DNA from: Latrodectus hesperus | Lineage: Eukaryota > Arthropoda > Arachnida > Araneae > Theridiidae | Direction of reading: 5' to 3' | Assembly: GCA_037975125.1 (NCBI GenBank) | Contig: CM075860.1 | Coordinates: 42,999,470-43,063,469 of the forward strand | DNA: 64,000 nt | Shown: positions 1 to 11,100 of the stretch, in pieces | Layout: every line of letters starts with the position of its first letter | Position numbering within the stretch: the first letter of the stretch is position 1 | The notes under the pieces: model-generated | What the model saw: only the letters and a program-made list of their open reading frames with translations | Database searches by the model: none | What the model was told of the DNA's origin: nothing | Position numbers and translations under genes: made by a program

Positions 1-713
1 CCGCTTTAAAACTTGAAAAACTTTTTGAATACCATTCTCTTTTAGTACCTTAGAAACCTTTTTAATTTTTTTTAAATCTAAAATGCTTTTAAAAGCTAAA
101 CTTATTATATTATATGCATATTAAAGTTGTATAAACTGCCTGCCTGTATATAGTTATCAACTTTCGTATCATGCCATTTTTTTTTCCTTTTCATAATTAA
201 GTGTTCATCCTATTTATAATATTGCTTTCAATGTATATAATGTTTTTAATGCCATAACTACCCTAGAAATTGTTAACCGTCTTTTTATTCATTGTAAATT
301 GTTTCTCCATTATTTGTTGAATGTGTCATCATGTTAAATTTTATTTTTAACTCAGAGAAAATACTTAATTCTATTGCCTGATGTTCAACAGGGCTTAAAG
401 CCCCTTAAAATGTTTGTAACTTCTAGCTACCAATTTGTAAGCACAATTTCTTTGCCTTGTTAAATGCCACGATGGTGGCGCCTTCACGGACCTCGTAGAG
501 GTGTGGAGCACACTAGGTATTGGGGAGATGGCACCCGTTAACCTAAAGGTACAATCCAGGGTCTCCCCACACAGTTATGTATGTATGTATGCTGTAATCG
601 ACTCAAAGTTTTAAAACATTTTTATTAATTATGGCCAAATATTGTCAAGCTAATTTTTATATTTATTTCTTAGTTCTAAAAACCATCATAGAATAAAAAC
701 TTTATTTTCATAA
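1..713. other. Left-edge AT-rich sequence with one unclassified repeat
   Basis: Bases 1..460 are AT-rich, and I see no gene in them. Bases 460..590 are more balanced and end in a short TATG tandem, which suggests the 3' end of a retroelement. TM6/TM7 coding sequence of the receptor was looked for here on the minus strand and not found. Confidence 0.4.
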
Positions 714-1015
714 ACAGTCAACCCTTCTATAACGCGGAGCTGAAATTGCGACAGCCCTCCTGTAACGCGGTACTCTTACAGCGCCGTTTCCGTTCAACAA
801 CGTCTCATCAGTTCTTTCCGTGCACCCAATCAATGGTTTTAACTGTGGATATGTTTAAATAAACAGTCAAGCTTATCTCTTAGCCGTTTACGGGATCGGT
901 TTCAGTCGTCTCAGAGCTCTTTCGCAATACGTCTCGTTGGTGACCCATTCCTTCTAAAATTTTGTCTGCTCCGTCCATTCGTTTAGCTTTTTGAGTACCA
1001 AGCATGTTTGAAAAT
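714..1015. mobile_element. Probable pogo/Tigger-type DNA transposon terminal fragment
   Basis: The segment opens with CAGTCAACCCTTCTATAACG and repeats TGTAACGCGGTACTCTTACA nearby. The CAGT start followed by ATAACGCGG is typical of Tigger/pogo ends. No transposase frame follows. A related stretch with TATAACGCG motifs occurs at 44592..44700. Confidence 0.45.
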
Positions 1016-1234
1016 TAAACATTGGGTGTTTAGTTTTAGGTTGACCACATAACCGAGAGATATGCTTCCTACTCCAGGGCCCTCAATCATGAAAACAGTA
1101 TAGCCAATGTAGGCCTTGGCCTACTAGGGGCTGTTGTGCCATTGTTACTTTTAGTCGTTTTTTTAGTGTTATTTTTAGTTATTTTTATATCGTTCCTCAT
1201 ACTAGTATTTATACTATCTATATTTTTCATGGGC

Positions 1235-1785
1235 TGCAGAGCATCGGCATTTCGTCCGGAAGAGCGGGGTTTGATTTCCAATACCGCCAAAGACGCACCG
1301 AGTACATGCGATACGCGTGCTCGTTAAATCTGAGGAATCGAAAGTTCTATGGTCGGTCGTTGAGCAGTTTACCATGGGTGTAATGGTCAGGAGAAAATTC
1401 CTCCCCCCTCCAGATCAAAATTAAAATGGAAGGAGTGGATCCTCTGGTGGTGCCATCTATAGGTGGAGTTTCGAGCAAAGACGTACTTTTACCTTCGTGG
1501 CGCTCTCGTTAATCGAAAGGTTTGGTTTGTTTGTCGCTCAACGGTCATCTTTTGCACACGAGGGCTAATTAGACCGGGACCTACGGTTTGAAGTGGATTC
1601 CGAACCACTACAAACATCCATGCCCAAGATGGGATTCGAACCCAAAAACTGTTGAACCGAAGGCAAGAGCGCTAACCATTCGGCTGCCAGCTCGGCCGTT
1701 AATCAAAAGACGCATCTTACTGACTTCAAACTACATAATCAACGGCTTGCCCAAGTGTCATAAGTAACAACAACAACACATTTTT
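1235..1785 (-). repeat. Family E dispersed repeat, interrupted by a SINE-A
   Basis: This copy shares the GATGGCACCACCAGAGGATC block and the GTGAAAGTAC block, read on the minus strand, with copies at 41150..41470 and 50524..50790. It ends in an ACAACAACAACA tail after a CCAAGTGTCATAAG segment. A SINE-A (1520..1696) splits it. The class is unknown; a non-LTR retroelement or SINE tail is plausible. Confidence 0.6.
1520..1696 (-). mobile_element. SINE-A copy 1 (tRNA-derived), 13-bp target duplication
   Basis: Read on the minus strand, it has a tRNA-like head with an A-box-like TGGTTAGCGCTC and B box GGTTCGAATCCC, then a tRNA-unrelated body ending AAACAAACC. Flanks CGTTAATCGAAAG (1507..1519) and CGTTAATCAAAAG (1697..1709) differ at one base. 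It sits inside family E. Confidence 0.9.
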
Positions 1786-1887
1786 TATAACAAGAAAAAA
1801 GTTCTAAGAACTCATTTTTGGATCAAATTTACACAAAGTGTTACGAATCATTGAAAAATCGAGAAAAAGCAAGCGAATGGTGCTCAC

Positions 1888-2158
1888 CCTATAGAATATG
1901 CAGGAGTAGCTGACCACGATGATGAGGCAGGGCAACAGAAACCCCAGGACGAACAGGAACTTCTTGGGACTTCTACCGTTCTTTCGCAGGATGGTGCACG
2001 AGAAGCTAGGTTCGTGGTAGCCGAACTCCCCCCAAAACCCTGCCAGGGTGGGAGTGAGCATGGAGAAGCTGAAGACCCAGCAGAAAGCTATCATCAGGGC
2101 GATGTACTTCCGCTGGTAAATCTTGTCATAATACTTGTAATGGTTGATGAGGATGTAC
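1888..2158 (-). CDS. Tre1: GPCR third coding exon (NRY motif, ICL2, TM4, ECL2, TM5)
   Basis: This 271-nt exon begins after a GTTAG acceptor (2160..2159) with the base that completes the NRY arginine, then runs 90 codons to AGG before a GTGAGC donor at 1887. The order is NRYILI, the intracellular loop HYKYYDKIYQRKY, TM4 (IALMIAFCWVFSF), ECL2 with the cysteine in SFSCTIL, RKNGRSPKK, and TM5 with FLLPCLIIVVSYS. The reading continues open past the donor for 28 codons, but that tail is AT-rich and unlike the family, so I end the exon at the donor. The exon for ICL3 to TM7 was not found to the left. Confidence 0.9.
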
Positions 2159-5100
2159 CTAACATCAGAAGATCATATAAATTAATACAAAAGCATTCGT
2201 TAAATACATCGATGACTCTTAGATATAAATTTACATAAATATGTTAACAGCTTATTTCAAGCTACATGAATCCAAATTAGGCGAGAATTATTTAAAGGCT
2301 TTTAAAATCAGTAACATTATGCCAGTTGATATATATGTAAATTTATATTGAACCCTATAGAATATGCCTATATATTAAAATATTAATTTATATATTTGAA
2401 TTATTTTAATAGCGCCTTAAGACCAAAAATTAAATACCAGAATTCCCTATTGAGTTGGGAAGAATGATATCTGGCCCAGGTGAACATTGGATTCAGATCA
2501 AAGTATGCAAAATCAAATGTTCTCCGTTAGAGTAGTGAGGAATTTTGAAAGTTTATTTTGTTCAATTTGTCGCTCAACGATCATATCTTTACTTACGAAA
2601 GCTAATAAGACCAGGTTCTGCAGTTTAAAGTGAGGTCAAAACCACTACAAACATCCATACCTAAGGTGGGAATCGAATCCACGAACTGTTGAACCAAAGA
2701 CCAGTGAATTAACCTTCCAGTTCGGAATGCAATTTTGGAGAAGCGTGCTGATAAATACCGACCTTGACACTCAAACGTGGTTCAAAATTCCGTGCTGATT
2801 AATTGCGTTCAACACTTTTGAGGCCGCCCAACTTGTCTAGTGGTCAGCGTGCCTGACTGCGGATAGGTAGGTCCTGGGTTCGTATCCCAGTTCGGGCATG
2901 GCTGTACTTTCTCTATCTCTCCTGTCTTTGTCCTTTCCTTTTATGAATGAGTTGTGAATGGTTGCCTATCCTATAAACGGGTAACTAAGGCATGTGTGTG
3001 CTGAGGAAGTCGGACTCTACACCTAATTATGGTTCAGTTGGAAAAGTGGAGCAACGCACCCCATACTGCCAGCCTAGCTGTTACACGACAGCAACATCAG
3101 TTTTGAGCGGCATAAGTAGGCAGTTTGTATTATAAAACATTGTAATAATTTTTAAATTCCTTAAATACTGTTTAAACTTTTATTTTTTCAAAATATTTTA
3201 GTAAATAATTTTTAATTTTTTTAATTCTGTTAAATTTTTTAGATTACTTTTATTTCTGAACAGTTCTTTCGTAGTCGGTAAGTTATAAAAATCTGCTCAT
3301 AAACAATGAAGCTGAGCATTTAAGCATTGGCTGTGATGCCACAGAATCAATTTAATGACTTTAGCGTATTAGCTTCCATTTTAATTTGCCTCTCAACGTC
3401 ATTTTTTGTACATGAGGGCAAATTAGACCGGATCCTACAGCTTAAGACGGATTCCAAACTACTACAAATATTCATGCCCAAAGTGGGGTTCAAACCTACG
3501 AACTGTTAAACCGAAGGCTGGAACGATAACCATTCCGATACCAGATAGCTTCTTTTCGAAAAAATAAAATAGTAAGGCAAATATAAATATTGTGTGAACA
3601 TTTTTTTCTTATTAATCCGTTAATTATATAAGTTCCCAAAATGAACACTGATTTAGAAACTTTATGCAATTTTATTTACTCTAGAATTTCAATCGATTGT
3701 AATTTTAAAATTCAATTTTTTTGTAATAAAAATAGAGATTGCTATTAACTGTGTTTTTATTTTGTGCGTTTAATTTGTACAAGACCATTACACTTCAACA
3801 TTCAGTTTACCGTAGCGCTTGAAATGATCCGACAATGACAGTCAATGAGTTTTTATCAGACACATAGAAAGGGCCAAGAAAATTGTGAGTTATTTTTAAA
3901 TCATCTAATTATTTAAGAATACCAACCATTAGGGCCATTTTCAACGGAAAATGTTTGATTGGCCATTTTAGAACCATTTTTTAATCTGTGAGTTCATTCT
4001 ACTGAAATTTATAATCTAAAGGGGATTCAGGACTACCGGAAACATTTACGAGAAGCGGTAATCGAACCCATGAACTGGAGGCTAAAAACTCAGATTCCAG
4101 GTCGACGGGGATTTGCTTCGCTTATCGCTCAAATGCTACTTTTTGCACATGAAGGCTAATTTGAGAGAGACCTACGGTTTAATATGCATTTCGAATTACT
4201 GAAAACCGTGGTGGGATTCGAACTCGAGAACTGTTGAATTAAAGGCCAACTTGGAAGGTCTGTTTTTTGTTTTGTTTTGTTTGTCGCTCAACGGTCATTT
4301 TTTGCACACGAGGGCTAATTAGACCGGGACCTACGGTTTAAAGTGGATTCCGAACCACTACAAAAATCCATGCCCAAGGTGGGATTCAAAACCACAAGCT
4401 GTTGAACCGAAAGCAAGAGCGCTAACCATTCGGCTGCCAGCTCGGCCAACTTGGAAGGTCGGTGGGAAAGAAATGTATCACGAAAACTATTAAAATACAA
4501 ATCTTCAATTAATGCGACCACAGAATGTAAAGTAAAGCGATTTCTTTACAAATGGAAGCGACAAGCTATTTTATTAACAAAAATTCCATACCACAAAAAC
4601 ATTCACCCCTGATGATTCACGATTCTTAGTTCCCAACATCCGTCTAGAAAAGCGGTGATTTCTTTCGCTAGTTAGAACTTTTAAAAGCCCAATCCCAATG
4701 CATGCGATTGATGAATTAGACGTTCGTGAAAAACCCATTGTCCCAGCCATTTTGACTCCAAATGCGATTGTCGTGAGGGTGTATTCAATGGCAACACGCT
4801 CCATCCAATTTGGGGAGTGATTTCCGAAGGGGCCAATCGTTAACCCCGAGGAAGTTCTTCGACCGACGGTGGAAAAGCAACGGCCGTCCACAAAAGCGGA
4901 AAAATGCAACCTGCGGGGCAGAAAATAATCGCGTGTGTGATTTACTCTTCCTTGCTCCCTCCCCCACCCTAGCCTCGCACTTTTGTTTGTTCTTTGACGA
5001 GCGGCTTCGTTCTTTCCGGGTTGGACCCCCGAGGGGTGGTCGACAACTGACGATGACTCCAGAAGTAAAGCAGGCAGAACGTCGCAAGGCACGAACTGTT

Positions 5101-8100
5101 CTGAAGAAGCGAGGGAGTCGATGACGAAAATTCGTCTTCATGGTTTCGACCTGACAGCCTTCTCGGAAGCAAGCTTGCAAATTGGGCTCTTGACGTACCT
5201 TGAATAATTGGCTAAGAAGAGGTTTGACATGTCCGCTTTGTTTTGTTGGCGAATCGCCTTACGTTCGCTTTTAACACAAAAGGGGTGATTCGACTGGTAC
5301 TTGGGGCTCAATATAGGCTCCCAAACCACTTACACCCACGACCGACTAAGATCGAACTCATGAACAGTTTAACTGTAATCCAACAAATCAGCTATGATCT
5401 AGGCTTAACGATTGAGCTCCAGTGGCTCAGTAGCTTCACGCCGCTTCCCGTAAGCTCAGCAAAGTGAAGCATCATTTGCCGCGGGCAGTGGTTGGGAGAA
5501 TGACCACGCCGGACTTCCTTCACTGGGTTGCTGGAACTCCGTGGGTTGGGGACGTGTCCACAATAATCTGTGACGTCCAAAGTCCTTCCGCTCGTGTGGC
5601 GTAGATGTGGAGAGGAGGGTGCCAGCTCAGGTATGGCCTCGTCACCTGACCATGGTTCAAAATTACTAGGCACCTTAATAGAGAAAAGTTGTACTTTCAC
5701 CTTCGTGGTGCTCTGATCCAAAACGAAAGACGCTCTCTGTTGACTTAAATTCGCATAGCCAACGGCATAGCGAGCTTGGCTTGTCCAAGTGTCATAAGCA
5801 ACAACAGCAAGCTTAACGATTACTTTTTGCTCACGAGAACTACTTAGACGTTAAAGTGGATTTCGAAAGGCTACATTCACACTCGAGATATGAATCGAAC
5901 TCACGAACTTTGATTGGTTTGGTTTGTTTGTCGCTCAACGGCCATTTTTTGCACATGAGGGCTAATTAGACCGGGACCTACAGTTTAATAAAGTGGATTC
6001 CGAACCACTACAAACATCCATGCCTAAGGTGGGACTCGAATCCACGAACTGTTGAACCGAAGGCAAGAGCGCTAACCATTCAGCTTGGCTCTCACGAACT
6101 TTGAATCGAAGGACAGTATTAACCAATCGGCTGTAAGCTCGGCTCAAAAATACGAGGATTTTGGCTATATTGAACAGTTTCGATGGATAGAAGTAGACGA
6201 TCATTTATCTTAAACTTATCACAGCAACCCACTTCCTTTCATTTTAACTGTTTATTATCGAGAAATATGAATATTGAGAATTGAAGTACATTAAATCTTT
6301 AGTATCCATTGCAGTTTTTTTACATGAATAATAGGACCGTTTTAAGAGTAACAGTTTTTTATAGGAATAACAGATTTATTTCAGAAATTTACACACGCAG
6401 AAAAATCACACACCACTAATAATTTTAAAGGTAATTTTTTGCCTTTTAATAATAATAACCGAGATAATTTGAATTTATGCAATGATTTCGTAATACATTT
6501 CATAAAATCATTTTTATTCATAAAATACTAATTTGCGATTAAAAGTTTCATTCTGCAAACTACTCATTGAATACTTGCTTAATAATGGAAAAGTTAAAGT
6601 TGAATATTTTAAAGAAGATAAAAAATAGACGTATATTGTATAACACTAACAAAATAAATGGTTATTCAAACTACAAGTTTTATGAAAATATTTCTATAGA
6701 AATTACAAAATTATTTTATAAACAATGATAATCTATATAATAATTGAAAGCAATACATTATTACCCCAATAAATAAATAAAATAATAAATAATTAAAATA
6801 AAATTAAAAAATAATATCAACCGGCAATCATTTTGCAGAATGCTCGATAATAAACTGCTTTCAAAGTTTACATAATCATCTCAGTAAAATACATTTATGT
6901 GTCAGTTTAAGATTATCATACTTCTAATAATATTGTTATGTAATTATCCTTATCAAAGAGTCTATAAAAATGAAAAATGATTAGGATTCATTATGCATCC
7001 ACACACAAGAGTATATAACTTGATCTCTGAAGCACATTAATGACAGGTACAACTTAATGAACCAAAATCATTTGAATTAAGTTTCTGATTACCTGTTGAT
7101 GGTTATAGCTGTCATGGACATTAACGAGGCCGCCACATTACCGTAGAAAAAGAAGGGGAACAACTTGCATAACGTGTCGCCCAAGATCCAGTTGTGATTT
7201 ATGTACCTAAAAAATAAAATGAAAAATTAAGAATTGCTTCGATTACTCTTTTCATTACATATTTTGTACCATATTTCATGACTGCTTTGATTTAAAAACA
7301 CTTCTAATTGGTGAATGAATGACTGGATTTTTATATATAAGTTGTAAAAACTTATTATTGAAATCTTATAAATCATATCATTTAAATGCATTGTTTTGAT
7401 ATTCATTTTAAGTGTTCATTTGCTTTGGATTGATTTTCATTGTTATTCTATTAAAATCGTAATAAGATTATTACAACTCATTTATCATAAATAATTCCTG
7501 GCGCCAAAAAGACGGAAAATCAGTTCCATAGAACTTTTACTTGCTTTTACGAAAACTCCTTTCAGTCTGCTTCCATCAACTGAAAGAACCAACTGCGGGG
7601 TGGGGGTATAGATACAAGTTGGTTGCAACAAGGATGAGCCCTTGGAAAATTTCCCAGTTTTCTCCCTGGCACCTTGTGCTTACGGCACATCATCTGTGAA
7701 AGTCTTCCAAGATGGCAATAATACGTGTTCATATACTGAATCTCACAAAAGCTTTCAGATAACTGAAATTAAATATGTTTAAAAATCCTACAACATTTTT
7801 CTATTATATTAGGCTTTTTTGGAAAATGAAAAATATTCATATCCCGCTGTTTATATGTGATTACAATTATTTTCATCATCAGCATTGGCACGACAGCCCT
7901 TTCTGGGCCTTGACCTTCTTCAGAAGTCTCTGCCATTCCGACCCTTTTCTAGAAATCGACCTCCAAGTTCTTGACTTTAAGTATGTTGAAATCTTCTTCC
8001 AGGCAGTCCTTCCATCTCTTTTTGGGTCTTCCTCTTGGTCTACTACAGAAAGGGGTAGTGTTGAAGACCTTTACTGGTGTTCTCTCTGTACTCATTCTCA

Positions 8101-11100
8101 TGAGGTGGCCTGCCCATCTCATTCTAGATAGTTTTATTGATTGAATGATGTCTTCTTCTCCATAGATTTCGTACAGTTCAAAGTTATACCTTTTTCACCA
8201 GGTGTTATTTTCCAGGACAGCACCAAAAATAGTTCTTAGGACCTTTCTCTCAAAAATCGCCAATGTTTTCTCTTCCTTCATCGTCAAGGTCCATGTCTCT
8301 GAGGTTTAGAACTGGTTTAATCAATGTCTTGTATACCATTATTTTTGTCCTCTCTTCTCCTGATTAGGTGAGATTTCAAAAGAGGTCTTAGACCAAAGAA
8401 ACAAAGGTTTGCGGCAATGATACAATTATTTTACTTTAAAGATAATGGAAGTCATTCAATGCACAAAATCAATCATTAAATTTTATACTTTATTTTTTTC
8501 AGTCAGTGCTGTTTGCAATCCAAAAGAATTAAGCTGTATAGCTACAAAAATGACTAAGAACTAAATTGACTCGTTAAGTAAATAGGTAAGCCCAGATAAA
8601 TTAAAATAACGAGTTGTTTATTGTTTAGATTTCTTAAAATAAATACAAAATCTCTCTATCAAAAGAGCAATGATAATTATCCATAACAATGTATTTATCA
8701 ACGTATTATTAAGACGAGCTTACAAACATAAGAAAATAATTTTAAATTAAAAGGAAAAAAATAAAATAGAATTTCCTTTTTCTAGTAACATTTTTCTTTT
8801 TACATGATACTAAGATATCAATATGATAGTAAATAGGTATGAAATTTTGCCAAGCTGTCACGCCAAGTCTGCCAAGTCAACTGTCACTTAAATGAATTCC
8901 ATCGGTAGGCAGAATTATGAAGAAATCGCATGGGAGAAATGCTACGCTTGAATGGTATTTACTCTTGGGACTCTGTGGAATATCCTCAGTTAATGTAAGA
9001 AGCTGAGCGCGCGTGACAGCAGGTATATCATCATAAATGTTATCTTTCGCCAAATGATAACCGAAATTACCTTGTAAAACGCTGCCAGACTGAATTCCGA
9101 GGAGGAAGCTTAGTGACTAGTTTAATTCTTTCTAAATAATTTTATTATATCACACTGTATTTTTCCGCTTACATATATACTACTGTAAATAGATGATACA
9201 GTTCATATTATGCTTTAGTGATTAATGTAACGAAGTAAATAAACTCCTTACAAAAATAATTTTTATCCTCATGGTAAAAACAGGAAGGTTTACCATTAAA
9301 CCAGTCACAGAAGCACGCTTTGCGTTTTAGAATTGTCTACCGCTTTACAGCCACATTTTGAATAAAGTTTGACATTGTCGTACAGTTTAAAACGAACTGT
9401 AAGGTATTACAATGCCTGTAGTCAATGTGGGAATCAGATATGAATCGAAAACTTGAGGTACGTCTTAGCTGTCAGCTTGTTCCACGTTCTTCGGAATCAG
9501 AAGTCTAGGGTTCGATCTTACCTATTTTGTTTTGCAAAGAAGATGGATGCTGTGCTTTTGCATACACATCTGTAGGACCTCAGAAATTTCTTAGGCTTCA
9601 ATTTCAGGGATATGTGAACATGGTCCTCCATCAGTGAAATATCTTCTTGGAACGCTACATTTTATAAATGATTTAAAAAATAAATCTTATAAAAGGCTTC
9701 AGCTGTTAGACAAAGATAGCCAATAAAATGATGATCTTGATCAGTTTGTTTTCGAGATGAGAATCGAATCCACAAACGTTTGAAGTGAAGGTCAAAGAAT
9801 TAACGATTCAGCTACCAGTTTGGCGATGTTTCCAAGTTTAATCCTAAATCTTAACGGGGGATGAATTCGCTAGCTCTGGATTCATATTTAACAAAGTTGG
9901 TACATGAGATTTTTGCGGCTTTTTTAAAAAGGGGCCTACGTGTCACATGCAATGACTAATTTCTTTACGTTATTACAGAAGATAATTTGCAACTGATGTC
10001 TGAAGTTTCATCTTGAGCTCTTGAGTCAAAATCAAATTAGATAAAACTAAAAATAATTTCATAAAAATATTTCGAATTTCAATTTAGCAAACTATTGTGC
10101 TCAATATTAGTCAACTATCTTTCAGTCAGATTTTTTCAACACTTGCATATAACTGAATCAACCAGCTTTATGATTCGACTAATCTATTTGATTCAAAATG
10201 ATCTAATGTTTTCTTACAATGGTCGTACTTATACGAGCTTAAAATCTTTTCCAATGCTTTTACATACAGTTCACATGTAAATTATGGCAAGATTCGTAAA
10301 ATGTATCACAAAGCCCTAAAAATTTTAGCATTTGCAGATCCTTAATCGTGAATTATTTTGTGTTGAGCAGATCTATTCCAGAGTTCTAATTGAAAGAAAC
10401 TTTATATGACAGACTATTTCACATTATTAGCTCTTGGTTAATTTATAGCTTTATGGTAATTTTTATAGGCCTTACCCAAAGTAAAGGGTCGAACTTATGT
10501 GCGTGAACAAACAAGTAATTAAATCGGTAACTGACCGTTCATATCAAAATCAGTGTAACTTCCACTTCAATGCGCTACGCTGATTGGTCATTTACTTGCT
10601 GAAGCCACGAGTATCATGGATCAGATTTACCAAAATTTTCACTGCTGTTGTTGTTGCTTATCCCCGACTGGCGTGACAGTACCATCACACCAGCCTCATG
10701 AATCCAAAAATAGTTTCTCAAGCACCACCTCCGGTCTCAATTCCATGTCTCCTCTCTCACATCCAATGCACTGAAAAATATGAGATGGAGAGGCCTGAAC
10801 CACTCGACATTTGAGACAGAGAGGGTAGACCTTGGTACCAGAGACGTGTCTCTGAGCAAGCAGGTGGCCACTTCGTAGTCTTGTCAGAGCCGTTTGGCTG
10901 CATCTCTTGTGTTTACCCACTAGTGCGGAACCAGGATGTTTGCATGTGTACCATTCGTGGGTAGGAATGGTATCCCTAAAAGTAGCATTGATAGCCATCC
11001 TAACTCTAGAGGTCAGCTCTGAGGACGACAAGCAGTCTCCAATGATGTTATTCTATAGGCTTCCATCCTTGGCTAACTGATCCGCAAATTCGCTCCCATA

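Noticed and set aside
1136..1327. Small plus-strand frame with a strongly hydrophobic stretch
   Set aside because: The hydrophobic run comes from a T-rich tract next to family E; no start context, homologue or splice support.
1..1887. Search for the receptor's TM6, TM7 and C-terminal exon
   Set aside because: No minus-strand segment with the expected CWxP or NPxxY-type motifs was seen; the exon is taken to lie outside the window.
4574..5092. Open minus-strand frame of 172 codons
   Set aside because: No recognisable domain, several overlapping frames on both strands open at once because of local composition, no splice or start context to support it.
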